In this document: one piece after another, positions 22,824 through 31,090 of the stretch
How the letters are laid out: the number at the start of each line of letters is the position of its first letter
Numbering within the stretch: the stretch's first letter is position 1
DNA from: JBBDXA01 sp040902585
Lineage (GTDB): Bacteria > Planctomycetota > Phycisphaerae > Phycisphaerales > Phycisphaeraceae
Assembly (NCBI GenBank): GCA_040902585.1
Contig: JBBDXA010000045.1
Span: 1 to 46,264 of the forward strand
DNA length: 46,264 bases
Direction of reading: 5' to 3'
Translations under genes and position numbers: made by a program
Notes under the pieces: model-generated
The model's input: only the letters and a program-made list of their open reading frames with translations
Database searches by the model: none
What the model was told of the DNA's origin: nothing

Positions 22824-22964
22824 CAATGGAATGGTCAAGTACTCGAAACCCGTTACCGGGCTGCTTTCAAAGCTGTCTCATAATCGGAGGTCCTAATTCC
22901 ACTCGCGCGGTCAGTCGATCTAACAGACAGCGGCGTGTTGTTCGCCGCCGAAGGAGACTTGCCT

Positions 22965-23480
22965 GTGTCCAACCCCACAAAAGACATCCGCATCGGACAG
23001 ATCCTTGTCGAGCAGCACGTGCTCAGCGAGCAGCAGGTGTTCGAGATCGTCCAGGCTCAGAAAGAGTCGGGTCTGCCCTTCGGCGTGCTGGCGGAGCAAC
23101 TGTTTGATGTCACCGTCGAGTCGATCGAGCAGGCATGGATCGAGCAGTACTCAAGGATGACCGGCGAGATCGACCTGAACCAGATGGCGCTGGACACGAC
23201 CGCGCTGAAGCTGATCAACCGCCGGCAGGCGTGGCAGTTTGAAGTGCTGCCCCTGCGGTTCGAGCCTTCGGGTGAACTTCTGATGGCCGCGACGCGCACC
23301 CGCCTGGCGCGGGCAGTGACCTTCGCCGCCAACCGGTTGCAGCCCGTGGTCTTTTTCCGCATCGCCCAGTCCGAGCAGCTTCGCGATTTCCTTCGCATTC
23401 ACTATCCGATGCCCGAGGTGTCGCAGGAGTTGTTGAAGCGCGCGAAGGAGATGGTGGTGAAAAGCAGTCCTGAATCCTGA
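22965..23480 (+). CDS. Stand-alone MshEN (type II secretion ATPase N-terminal) domain protein
   Basis: A 171-residue protein matching the N-terminal domain of GspE/PilB ATPases: IRIGQILVEQHVLSEQQVFE, then GLPFGVLAEQLF, then a second module with VLPLRFEPSGELLMAATRTR and RDFLRIHYP. The ATPase core is absent. MshEN domains of some ATPases bind cyclic di-GMP, but the RLGxx-type contact motifs cannot be confirmed by eye. The start was moved from 22935 to GTG 22965 because AAGGAGA lies at 22951-22957. The C-terminal SPES and stop come from an intergenic word repeat. Its neighbours (ruvX convergent, SH3 protein upstream) give no pathway. Confidence 0.78.
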   Translation: MSNPTKDIRIGQILVEQHVLSEQQVFEIVQAQKESGLPFGVLAEQLFDVTVESIEQAWIEQYSRMTGEIDLNQMALDTTALKLINRRQAWQFEVLPLRFEPSGELLMAATRTRLARAVTFAANRLQPVVFFRIAQSEQLRDFLRIHYPMPEVSQELLKRAKEMVVKSSPES

Positions 23481-23500
23481 GTCCTGGGTTCTGAGTCAGG
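23469..23500. repeat. CCTGAGTCCTGG word repeat spanning two gene ends
   Basis: Words CCTGAATCCTGAGTCCTGGG and CTGAGTCAGG fill the 15-bp gap between converging genes and overlap both. They supply the last codons and stop of the MshEN gene (plus strand) and the stop of ruvX (minus strand). The family matches 9641-9697. Confidence 0.75.
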
Positions 23501-23912
23501 TTTTGTCTCGCCGCGACAGAAAGTCTCTGAGTATCATCGCCGCGGCCAGTGCGTCGCGGCGTTCCTTTTTCTTGCCCCGCGTCAGTTCCATCGGGCCCAT
23601 CTCCTTCTCCACGGCGTAGCTCGTGAGCCTTTCGTCCGCCAGGTGAACGCGCAGGCCGAACCGCGCTTCAAGCAGCGCGGCAAACGCCCGGCCCTTCTTC
23701 GCCGCGGGCCCTTCGCTGTCATCCATGTTCAAAGGCAGCCCCAGCACCAGTTCGCCCGGCTCCTGCTCGATGATCGCGCTGCCCATCGCCGTCAGCCGCT
23801 GCTCGTCGCTCGTCGCCTGAATCACCTCCAGCGGCGTGACGATGTCGGTGATGTCATCGCCCACCGCCAGTCCGGTGCGCTTGTCGCCGAGATCGATGCA
23901 GAGGTAACGCAT
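23496..23912 (-). CDS. ruvX: YqgF/RuvX-family putative Holliday junction resolvase
   Basis: A 138-residue RNase H-fold protein: CIDLGDKRTGLAVGD near 5-19 carries the first catalytic Asp (D7), LVLGLPLNMDDSEGP near 55-69 is the second family motif, and LADERLTSYAV near 90-100 holds the second acidic residue. DALAAAMILRDFL near the end supplies the third. Length and motif order are standard for this near-universal family, which acts in pre-16S rRNA processing and has been proposed as a resolvase. Its stop codon lies within an intergenic repeat. Confidence 0.93.
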   Translation of the reverse strand: MRYLCIDLGDKRTGLAVGDDITDIVTPLEVIQATSDEQRLTAMGSAIIEQEPGELVLGLPLNMDDSEGPAAKKGRAFAALLEARFGLRVHLADERLTSYAVEKEMGPMELTRGKKKERRDALAAAMILRDFLSRRDKT

Positions 23913-23916
23913 GGGA

Positions 23917-24013
23917 GCTTTGAGCCTTCAGCTATCAGCTATCAGCTAAGTCGGGTGTACAGGCAAGAGCGACATCTCTGGCTGATAGCTGAACGCTGAT
24001 AGCTGATCGCTAG
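23917..24013. repeat. Inverted repeat of TCAGCTATCAGCT words
   Basis: Left arm 23917-23948 (CTTCAGCTATCAGCTATCAG core) and right arm 23979-24013 (GGCTGATAGCTGAACGCTGA core) are imperfect reverse complements around about 30 bases of unique sequence. The right arm reaches the TAG stop of the mannose-1-phosphate guanylyltransferase gene. It lies between two same-strand genes. Confidence 0.82.
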
Positions 24014-25104
24014 ATGAGTTCCTCGCCGAACCGTTCTCCTACCTGCTTATGCACGTTCTTAATCGCTTCCGCCTTGCTCTTGTGACAGACGAGCGTGGCT
24101 TGCGGCGTGTGGACGATGATCAGGTCTTCGCAGCCCACCGCGGCGATGACGTGATTCGGATCGCTGGAGGCGATGAGGGTGCGTGCGGAGCCTTCGATCA
24201 CGTGCCTGCCGCCGGAGGTTGCGTTGGCGTTCTCATCGTGATCGCACACCTGCGCCAGTGCCGGCCAACTGCCGACATCCAGCCACCTCAGCGGCATGGG
24301 CACGGCGATCACCTTCACCGTCGGATCCTCTGCCGCCGGCTGCATCACGGCGAAGTCCACGCTGATCTTCTTCAGCGTGGGATACAACTCGTGGATAGTT
24401 TTCTCCTGCTCCGGCGTGCCCCAGGCGGCGGCGATGCGCGTGAGTTTCTCAAAGCTCTCAGGCATGTACCGCCTGATGCAATCCATCAGCGCCGAGGCAC
24501 GCCAGACGAACATGCCGCTGTTCCACAGGTACCGCGTGGGGCCGCCGGCGAAGTACTCAGCCGCGACATCCGGCTCAGGCTTCTCGTGAAACTGCTCGAC
24601 CCTCAGCGACCCGTTTTCAAACGGCTTGCCGAGTTGAAGATAGCCGTAAGCCGGTGAGGCGTGCGTCGGCGTGATGCCGAAGGTGATCAGGGCATCGCCG
24701 TGCTTCTCCGCCAGATCGAATCCTGTTTTCACGATCTGCTGAAAGCGATCGACCGGTTCGATGACGTGATCCGCGGTGAACACGGCAATGACCGCATCGG
24801 GATCGAGCTTGCCGATGACCGCCGCCGCGAAGGCCACGGCATTGACCGTGTCGCGCCCTTCCGGTTCGCCGAGGTATCGCTGCGGATCGAAGCCTTCGAG
24901 CGAGGAAAGAATCGGCGCGCGATGACTTTCACCGGCGCAGATGTAAGCCCGCTCCGTCGGCACCAGGCCGCTGAGGCGATCGAAGGCGATCTGAAGCAGC
25001 GATCGCCCGTGAATGAAAGGAATGAGCTGCTTGGGCTGCTTGGCCCGGCTCATGGGCCAGAGCCGCGTACCCGAACCGCCCGCCATGATCATTGCGTAAC
25101 GCAT
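24010..25104 (-). CDS. manC: Mannose-1-phosphate guanylyltransferase
   Basis: A 364-residue nucleotidyltransferase opening MRYAMIMAGGSGTRLWPMSR, the GTP-binding pyrophosphorylase signature, followed by PKQLIPF. FTADHVIEP and YGYLQLGKP, then FHEKPEP and LWNSGMFVWR, are the expected mannose-1-P guanylyltransferase motifs. It makes GDP-mannose from GTP and mannose-1-phosphate for polysaccharide or glycoprotein synthesis. It is the short single-function form, without the C-terminal phosphomannose isomerase domain. It is divergent from the Sel1-repeat gene. Confidence 0.93.
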   Translation of the reverse strand: MRYAMIMAGGSGTRLWPMSRAKQPKQLIPFIHGRSLLQIAFDRLSGLVPTERAYICAGESHRAPILSSLEGFDPQRYLGEPEGRDTVNAVAFAAAVIGKLDPDAVIAVFTADHVIEPVDRFQQIVKTGFDLAEKHGDALITFGITPTHASPAYGYLQLGKPFENGSLRVEQFHEKPEPDVAAEYFAGGPTRYLWNSGMFVWRASALMDCIRRYMPESFEKLTRIAAAWGTPEQEKTIHELYPTLKKISVDFAVMQPAAEDPTVKVIAVPMPLRWLDVGSWPALAQVCDHDENANATSGGRHVIEGSARTLIASSDPNHVIAAVGCEDLIIVHTPQATLVCHKSKAEAIKNVHKQVGERFGEELI

Positions 25105-25160
25105 GGGGACAATGTATCCGATTCTACGATTGTGCTGGGCGTGGCGCGTGGCCGTCCCGC

Positions 25161-25166
25161 TACAAT
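25161..25166 (+). promoter_or_regulatory. Candidate -10 element TACAAT
   Basis: TACAAT lies 30 bases before the Sel1-gene ATG, giving a short leader that includes GGGGAGG. No good -35 box is seen at 17 bases. Similar TACAAT hexamers precede the ferredoxin gene (26640-26645) and the second pseudopilin-like gene (45307-45312). Confidence 0.4.
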
Positions 25167-25196
25167 GGGGTCACAGTTCAACGCTGGGGAGGCTCC

Positions 25197-26594
25197 ATGC
25201 GCATCACTTTCATATTCATCCTTGTGGCAGCCCTCTCTTTCACCTCGCGTTCCATCGCTGCCGACGAAGTCGATGTCGCCGCGGTGATCAAGCAGTTGGA
25301 GAAGAAGGTCGATCCGAAGGGAAAGGGCGATCTCGCCTACACCGCTTCGACGCACGAACGCCTCGCCGGCTGGCTGCCGCACCTGGACAGGAACGATCGG
25401 CTCGACGGCGAGTTGCTCGCCAACGCGCGGGCCTTTGCGGAAGGCGATATCAACGCTCAGGTCTTTCTTCTCTACCTGCGTGAAGCGCACCTGAAATCGC
25501 CCGAGCGCAGGCAGCGGTTCATGGACCTCAGCGCGAAGGGCGGTGATCGGCAAGCGATGTTCGATCTTGCCCTGATGTATCTGCACGGCGAAGGCAAGAA
25601 ACTCGACCTGGAAGAAGGCATCAAGTGGCTGCGCCAGGCCGCCAAGGCGAGTCACATGGGCGCGATGAATCTGATGGGTGATTTTTGTCGTCTCGGTCAC
25701 GGCGGCCTGCCGCGAAACGACAGCGAAGCAGCCGACTGGTATCGAGGGACCTCGGCGCGCGGCTCAGCGTGGGGAGCGCTCCACCTTGGCGAGATGATCC
25801 TGAACGGTCGCAGGGACGATGCGAAACTGACCAATGGAAAAGATTCGCTCGCATTCGCACGACAGGAAGCGATCCGCGGCGCTGGCAAGGGCGATGTCGA
25901 ATGCATGTACGTGCTGGCCTACCTGCTCATCGACGATGGCGATCAGGGATTGGAGAAGGATTACGAATCGGCGCTGAAGTGGTATCGCAAGGCCGCGGCA
26001 GCGGGACACAGCGGCGCGATGAACACCCTTGCTTATCTCTATCACAAAGGCCTGGGCGTTCCGCAGGATTCGCTCGAGGCCCTGAAGTGGTGGACAAAGG
26101 CAGCCGCGCTGAAACAGGTTGATGCGATCCAGTGGCTCGCGCGACTCTTCCGCGATGGGGACACTGTCGGGCAGGACCATGCCCGCGCGATGAAGTATTA
26201 CATGGAGGCGGTCGAACTGGGCAGCTCGTTCGCGATGAACGAAGTCGGCTTCATGTACGACATGGGGCTGGGCGTGAGAATTGATTATGAACGGGCGATG
26301 GCGTGGTACCTCAAGGCCGCGTCGATGAATCACGCGATGGGAACCTCGAACGTGGGCATGCTGCACGGCTTCGGCAAGGGTGTGCCGCGCGATGTGAAGG
26401 AGGCGATGGTCTGGTGGCGGAGGGCGGCGGACCTGGGCGTGCCGCAGGCGATGGTGGCGATGGCGGAGCAGTACACCTTGGGCGAAGTGGTGGAGAAGGA
26501 TGAAGCGAAGGCGATGGAATGGATGCGCAAGGCCGCGGCCAAGGGGCATCAGCCGGCGATTGAATGGCTCAAGAAGCGTGCGGCTGATGAGTAG
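25197..26594 (+). CDS. Exported Sel1-repeat protein
   Basis: A 465-residue protein with a signal peptide (MRITFIFILVAALSFTSRSI, then AADE). From about residue 110 to the end it is made of eight or nine Sel1-like repeats of about 36 residues (for example GDRQAMFDLALMYLHGEG, then AAAAGHSGAMNTLAYLYHKG, then EAMVWWRRAADLGVPQAM). Sel1 solenoids mediate protein-protein contacts; the partner is unknown. The start was moved from 25092 to the ATG at 25197, which has GGGGAGG just upstream and begins the signal peptide. It is divergent from manC. Confidence 0.9.
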   Translation: MRITFIFILVAALSFTSRSIAADEVDVAAVIKQLEKKVDPKGKGDLAYTASTHERLAGWLPHLDRNDRLDGELLANARAFAEGDINAQVFLLYLREAHLKSPERRQRFMDLSAKGGDRQAMFDLALMYLHGEGKKLDLEEGIKWLRQAAKASHMGAMNLMGDFCRLGHGGLPRNDSEAADWYRGTSARGSAWGALHLGEMILNGRRDDAKLTNGKDSLAFARQEAIRGAGKGDVECMYVLAYLLIDDGDQGLEKDYESALKWYRKAAAAGHSGAMNTLAYLYHKGLGVPQDSLEALKWWTKAAALKQVDAIQWLARLFRDGDTVGQDHARAMKYYMEAVELGSSFAMNEVGFMYDMGLGVRIDYERAMAWYLKAASMNHAMGTSNVGMLHGFGKGVPRDVKEAMVWWRRAADLGVPQAMVAMAEQYTLGEVVEKDEAKAMEWMRKAAAKGHQPAIEWLKKRAADE

Positions 26595-26656
26595 GGCGCA
26601 CCTCCCGTTGCAGCGTTTGCCCCTTCCCGCCGATACACACTACAATCCAAACTCGA

Positions 26657-26926
26657 ATGGCCAAGAAGCCCCCCAAACAACTCGCCCTGCTCGATGAAGA
26701 CCTGTGTACCGGCTGCGAAGCCTGCGTCGCGGTCTGCCCCGTCGACTGCATCGACACCATGCCCGGCCATCTGCACGAACAGGTGATGCAGTTCTGCTCC
26801 ATTGACCTGGTGCGCTGCATCGGCTGCACGCTCTGCCCGCAGGTCTGCCCGTGGGATTGCATCACCATGGTGCCTTCGGATCAGATGCTGCGCGAGAAGA
26901 AATACGCCGACCACTTCACCGGCTGA
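26657..26926 (+). CDS. 2x[4Fe-4S] ferredoxin
   Basis: An 89-residue protein with two CxxCxxCxxxCP clusters: CTGCEACVAVCPVDC near 19-33 and CIGCTLCPQVCPWDC near 54-68. Fixed Cys spacing points to two low-potential [4Fe-4S] clusters. The Asp after the fourth Cys-Pro and the acidic/basic tails are typical. It acts as an electron carrier; the partner enzymes are not encoded nearby. A TACAAT hexamer ends only 11 bases before the ATG, so the mRNA may be almost leaderless. The MFS gene follows after 22 bases and may be co-transcribed. Confidence 0.93.
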   Translation: MAKKPPKQLALLDEDLCTGCEACVAVCPVDCIDTMPGHLHEQVMQFCSIDLVRCIGCTLCPQVCPWDCITMVPSDQMLREKKYADHFTG

Positions 26927-26948
26927 GGCGGCATACCGCGGCTCAGCC

Positions 26949-28163
26949 ATGCTTCCACTGCGACTCCAGTTCTTTCTCGCCTACGGCGTCTACGGCGGCC
27001 TGTTGCCGTTCCTGCCCGGGTTCCTGGAGAAGGAACGCGCCCTGACCTCGGCGCAGATCGGCTACGTCTTCGGCGTCTCCAGCATCGCCACCGTCCTGAC
27101 GCCGGTCCTTCTCACTCTGCTCGCCGACACGGTCATTTCCTCGCGGAGGCTCATCGGCCTGCTCTCACTCATCGGCGGCGCGGCCCTGGCGGCCATGCTC
27201 TTCGTCCAAGGCTTCTGGCCCACGCTTCTGTGCTATAGCATCTGGGCGCTCACCTTCATGCCCGTCACCCCGCTCACCGATGCCTATCACTTCAGCGTGC
27301 AGGCCCGGCGGCTGGAACTCGGTCAGCCCGCGGTGCCGTACCATCACCTGCGACCGCTGGGCACCATCGGCTTCCTCGTGCCCAACGCGATTCTGTTCTT
27401 CCTTCTCTCAACAGGCAGCAAGGCTGACGTGGCGATCATCGCCGCAGCCATCATGTGTCTGCTTTCAGCGATGAACAGTCTGCTGCTGCCCGAGGCGGAG
27501 CGCGTGGTTGAAGTCGTGCAGCCGGCGGGTGTGAAGCGGAGCCTGCCCACGCTCGCCGCGCTGAAGGCGATGGTGCAGCCGCCCGTGCTGGTCTTCGCCG
27601 TCGCGCTGTTTCTCGTGCATCTCGCCTGCGCGGCTTACTACACGTTCTATCCGATTTACCTCACGAAAGAGGTCGGCATCGATCGGCAGTGGGCGGGCCT
27701 GATCATCAGCATCGGCGTGACAATCGAGATCGGCTTCATCCTCGCCTTCGGTTGGATGCTGCGCCGCTGGGGACTCAAGGCGATTCTCATCGCGGGCATG
27801 TTCGCCTCAGCGGTGCGCCTCGCGCTGCTCGGGGCGTTTCCCACGCCCTTCGTCGCGATCGGCACGCAGGTGTTTCACGGCATCTGGGTGGTGATGCTGC
27901 ACGTCGCGCCGCCGGGCTTCATCAATGACCACGCGGGCAGTCGATATCGCAACTCGATGCAGGGGCTCTTCGTGATGCTGGTGTACGGCACGAGTCGCCT
28001 GATCGGCAACGCTGTTGGAGGCCACATCGCGGAGGTGAGTCTGCGCGCGGTGTTCTTCACCGGCGCGGGTTTGTGCATGGCGGCGGTGGTGCTGATGGTC
28101 GTGGCGTTCCACGAGAAGGGAAAGGCGACAGGCGCGGAGCGGTGTGATGCAGGCGCAGGCTGA
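26949..28163 (+). CDS. MFS transporter (nucleoside/phenylpropionate-type)
   Basis: A 404-residue protein with about twelve membrane segments. The start (MLPLRLQFFLAYGVYGGLLP), followed by FLPGFLEKERALTSAQIGYV, matches the MFS_1-like group of NupG/HcaT type. The conserved loop after helix 2-3 (LADTVISSRRLIGL) is present. The longer frame to 26802 overlaps the ferredoxin gene in another phase and is spurious, so ATG 26949 is used. Transport substrate is unknown. It converges with the acidic protein gene with only 6 bases between stops. Confidence 0.88.
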   Translation: MLPLRLQFFLAYGVYGGLLPFLPGFLEKERALTSAQIGYVFGVSSIATVLTPVLLTLLADTVISSRRLIGLLSLIGGAALAAMLFVQGFWPTLLCYSIWALTFMPVTPLTDAYHFSVQARRLELGQPAVPYHHLRPLGTIGFLVPNAILFFLLSTGSKADVAIIAAAIMCLLSAMNSLLLPEAERVVEVVQPAGVKRSLPTLAALKAMVQPPVLVFAVALFLVHLACAAYYTFYPIYLTKEVGIDRQWAGLIISIGVTIEIGFILAFGWMLRRWGLKAILIAGMFASAVRLALLGAFPTPFVAIGTQVFHGIWVVMLHVAPPGFINDHAGSRYRNSMQGLFVMLVYGTSRLIGNAVGGHIAEVSLRAVFFTGAGLCMAAVVLMVVAFHEKGKATGAERCDAGAG

Positions 28164-28169
28164 GATTGT

Positions 28170-29270
28170 TCAGCCGAAGATACCCAGCACGTACTTGCCC
28201 ACCAGCAGCATTGAAGCATTGGCGAGGGTAATCAGCGCGGCGTAGCCCACGATCTTCTTCGTCGTGTCTGAGCTATTCCGCAAGGGCTTGTTCACGAGCG
28301 TACACGCGGTGAAAAGCGTGACCACCGCGACTTTGCCGGCCTTGCGGGCTATGCGGGCGAGACGACTCTTGAGCGAGGGGTCCTCGTCAGATGCGTCAGT
28401 CGACACTGAATCTTCGGCAGCGGCTGCGCGGCGAACATGTGAATGAGAGGCATTGGGAGCACTGTGACCTTCTGCGGTCGCTTCCTGCGGCGCTTCGTTC
28501 TCCTGCGCCGCTTCCGCAATCGGCGCTGCACCTTCACCATCGATCGCATCGGGATCACCCGGATCATCACGCATCGCGGCATCAGCGACGGCGGCATCCT
28601 GCGCCTGCTCGGCCGCCATCACGTCGTGTACCGTCTCAAACTCGTTGGCGACGGCGGTGTCCGCCTGGCCGGAGAGGTATTCATCGATCTGTCCGATGGC
28701 TTCGGTGCTCGGCGCGGGGGGTTCATCGGCAGGTTTAGCCGCGGTTGCAGAAGGCGTGGCGACCGACGAGGAGGCAGCCGCGCCGCGGGTCATCTGGCGA
28801 ATATCGTCCGCGCTGAGTTCGTCCGGTGATTTAGATTCTTCATCAGGCGAGGCCTCAACCGGATCTTCCGCCAGTCCATCGATCTGGCGCGCGAGATCGG
28901 CAAGCTCCAGGGTCAACGCCTCCGCCTGCTCAGCCGTCTCTTCGATCTCCTCTGTTGCATTCAGTGCTGTGGCGAGGGCGTCGTTGATCTCACCTTCATC
29001 ACGATCGGCCGGTGCATCTACGTCGGCGGTGACCTGGTCCAACAGCATCTGAAGCTGATCCACCATCGCTTCGCCGAGCACCTGTTCGGGCGATTCGAAA
29101 TCACCGTCGAGAGGCTCATCAAACGGATCGGTGGCCTGATCCGACCCATCCGCCTCGGGTGCTGCGGTATCCGTGGCAGTGTCAGAGTCGGATGAAGCGG
29201 CGACGTTCGCCTGTTCATCGACTTCGTCGTGAAACTGTTTGTCTTCGGATTCGGGCTTCGAGTCAGACAC
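28170..29270 (-). CDS. Acidic, largely disordered protein with C-terminal membrane anchor
   Basis: A 366-residue protein. Residues 1-290 are dominated by Asp, Glu, Ala, Ser and Thr with repeated AEQAEALTLELADLARQ-like helical stretches, and no recognised domain. A basic patch (KSRLARIARKAGKV) near 297-310 precedes one hydrophobic stretch, and the last 25 residues form a second (ALITLANASMLLVGKYVLGI). The layout suggests a tail-anchored protein with a long acidic cytoplasmic or periplasmic arm. It could be a scaffold or envelope-associated protein. Its low complexity limits homology claims. It is divergent from rsmE. Confidence 0.7.
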   Translation of the reverse strand: MSDSKPESEDKQFHDEVDEQANVAASSDSDTATDTAAPEADGSDQATDPFDEPLDGDFESPEQVLGEAMVDQLQMLLDQVTADVDAPADRDEGEINDALATALNATEEIEETAEQAEALTLELADLARQIDGLAEDPVEASPDEESKSPDELSADDIRQMTRGAAASSSVATPSATAAKPADEPPAPSTEAIGQIDEYLSGQADTAVANEFETVHDVMAAEQAQDAAVADAAMRDDPGDPDAIDGEGAAPIAEAAQENEAPQEATAEGHSAPNASHSHVRRAAAAEDSVSTDASDEDPSLKSRLARIARKAGKVAVVTLFTACTLVNKPLRNSSDTTKKIVGYAALITLANASMLLVGKYVLGIFG

Positions 29271-29451
29271 GGGATGCTCCGACGGGAATGCGTGTGTCGC
29301 GTTGCCGGTTGCGGCGCGGTACGTTGAACCGCCGGCGTTCGCTGCGCCGGCCTTGTCCGTTATCGGCGTGTGCAGGCCCGCGGTTAAGCTGCGGACAACG
29401 TCGAGCCGTGATTTCCGAGTTTTCCTTTCGTGAGCATGGAGTTTCAGTTTG

Positions 29452-30201
29452 ATGCAGCGATTCCTCTGCGATCAACTCAAAGGTCTTGCGGCAGGCGAGG
29501 GCGGCCAGCACTTATCAGACGCAAGCGTCGCGCTGAGCGCGGAAGAGTCGCATCATGCCGTGCGCGTGCTTCGGCTCAAGGCTGGCGATTGGGTCGAACT
29601 GCTGGACGGCAGCGGGCGCGTGGCGGAAGGCACGATCGAGCAGGCGGGGAGGAAGGTGACGGTGCGCGTGGCGTCGATGCGAACGGAACAGGCGCTCAAG
29701 CCGCGGCTGGATGTGGCTGTCGCGATTCCCAAGGGCCCGCGCGCCGATGCGATGGTCGAGCAGCTCAGCCAACTCGGCGTCGATCGGCTCATTCCCCTGC
29801 GCACCACGCGAAGCATTGTCGATCCGCGCGACAACAAACTCGAACGCTTCAGCAGGGCCGCGATGGAATCCGCCAAGCAGTGCGGAAGGGCGCACATGAT
29901 GCGGGTCGAACCCACTGCTGACTTCGGCCCCTCTCTGCTCTCGCTGGATCATGATCTGCGGCTGTTCGCATCGACAGCCGATGCGGATGACAAGTCAGTG
30001 GATGAACGTCTGCGTGAAACATGTCGCGTACTCGTGCTCATCGGACCGGAAGGCGGCTGGACGGTTGACGAGGCTGATGCGGCGAAGAATGCGGGCTGCG
30101 TTCCCTGGCGACTGGGCCCGCATGTGATGCGCATCGAGACGGCTGCTGTCGCCGCGGCTGCGATCGTGCGCCGCATCACCTGGACTGAAGCTCCGCGGTG
30201 A
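29452..30201 (+). CDS. rsmE: 16S rRNA (uracil1498-N3)-methyltransferase
   Basis: A 249-residue SPOUT methyltransferase. The N-terminal PUA-like part has HHAVRVLRLKAGDWVELLDG near 33-52. The C-terminal knot holds IPKGPRADAMVEQLSQLGVD, then STAD...VLVLIGPEGGWT and LGPHVMRIETAAVAA, the RsmE signature set. It methylates N3 of U1498 in 16S rRNA. The ATG at 29452 has GGAG ten bases upstream. Its last 26 bases overlap the 3' end of the convergent EEP gene. Confidence 0.93.
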   Translation: MQRFLCDQLKGLAAGEGGQHLSDASVALSAEESHHAVRVLRLKAGDWVELLDGSGRVAEGTIEQAGRKVTVRVASMRTEQALKPRLDVAVAIPKGPRADAMVEQLSQLGVDRLIPLRTTRSIVDPRDNKLERFSRAAMESAKQCGRAHMMRVEPTADFGPSLLSLDHDLRLFASTADADDKSVDERLRETCRVLVLIGPEGGWTVDEADAAKNAGCVPWRLGPHVMRIETAAVAAAAIVRRITWTEAPR

Positions 30202-31063
30202 TGGGGAAGTGATCCGAAGGCCAGCGCCCGTCCTTGTGCCAGCGATCGATCTTCGCATCGAGCACCGTCCATTGCCGGCAGCACGCGATCCAGTCGATGC
30301 GTTCCTTGCCCGGACGCGGACCGAAGCTGTTGAACGAGCCTTCTTCCTCGAGCTTCTCCGGATGCTTCTTGCGGAACGAATCAACCAGGGGCGATGCCTT
30401 TTCGTTGAGCGGTTCGAACATCGCCTGATAAGGCTTGCTGCCCTCGGCTGCGTTGAAGTCACCGGTGACGATGACGAGGGCATCAGCCGCGATGTCCGTC
30501 ACGCGCTGACGGATGAGCTTGGCCGATTCGATGCGGGCTTCGGGGCCGCGATGGTCGAAGTGCGTGTTGAACCAGATCACCGCCGGGGCGTCCTTGTTTT
30601 TCTTGTCGCGCAGTTTGAGCCAGCTCACCATGCGCGTGAGCGAGGTGTCCCAGCTCTTGCTGCCGGGTTCATCGGGCGTTTTGCTGAGCCAGAAGTGGCC
30701 GCCGTCGAGCTTTTCGAAGTGGGCCTTGCGGAAGAACATGGCGGTCTGCTCGCCCTTGTCCTTGCCGTCATCGCGTCCGACGCCGAAGCCTTCGTAGCCC
30801 TCCGTGTTCTTTTCGATGTACTCGCGCTGAAAGGCGAGCGTCTCCTGCGTGCCGAGCAGGTCGGGGTCGTAAGCCTTGATGACTTCGATGACCAGGTCTT
30901 TGCGCTTGTTCCAGTGATTGTCGCCGTCGTTGGCCGTGCCGTAGCGGATGTTGAAGGACATCACGCGCACGGGCGCGGGCTTGTCGTCGGCGACGAGGGG
31001 CGAGGCGGCGTGCGCGAAGGCGATGAGTGCGACTGCAAGGGTGAGTGTGGCTGTGTTCATCAT
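30176..31063 (-). CDS. Exported endonuclease/exonuclease/phosphatase (EEP) family hydrolase
   Basis: A 295-residue protein with a signal peptide (about residues 1-25). EEP motifs occur in order: MSFNIRYGT near 35-43, LLGTQET (metal-ligand Glu), WFNTHFDHRG, VIVTGDFNAA and SDHFPITAE at the end. The fold covers DNases, sphingomyelinases and inositol phosphatases, so the substrate is open; extracytoplasmic location is likely. It lies 27 bases downstream of the DJ-1/PfpI gene on the same strand, a probable operon, and overlaps rsmE tail to tail by 26 bases. Confidence 0.9.
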   Translation of the reverse strand: MMNTATLTLAVALIAFAHAASPLVADDKPAPVRVMSFNIRYGTANDGDNHWNKRKDLVIEVIKAYDPDLLGTQETLAFQREYIEKNTEGYEGFGVGRDDGKDKGEQTAMFFRKAHFEKLDGGHFWLSKTPDEPGSKSWDTSLTRMVSWLKLRDKKNKDAPAVIWFNTHFDHRGPEARIESAKLIRQRVTDIAADALVIVTGDFNAAEGSKPYQAMFEPLNEKASPLVDSFRKKHPEKLEEEGSFNSFGPRPGKERIDWIACCRQWTVLDAKIDRWHKDGRWPSDHFPITAELQSR

Positions 31064-31090
31064 GATCTCTCTCGTGAAGGTCTGAAAGTC

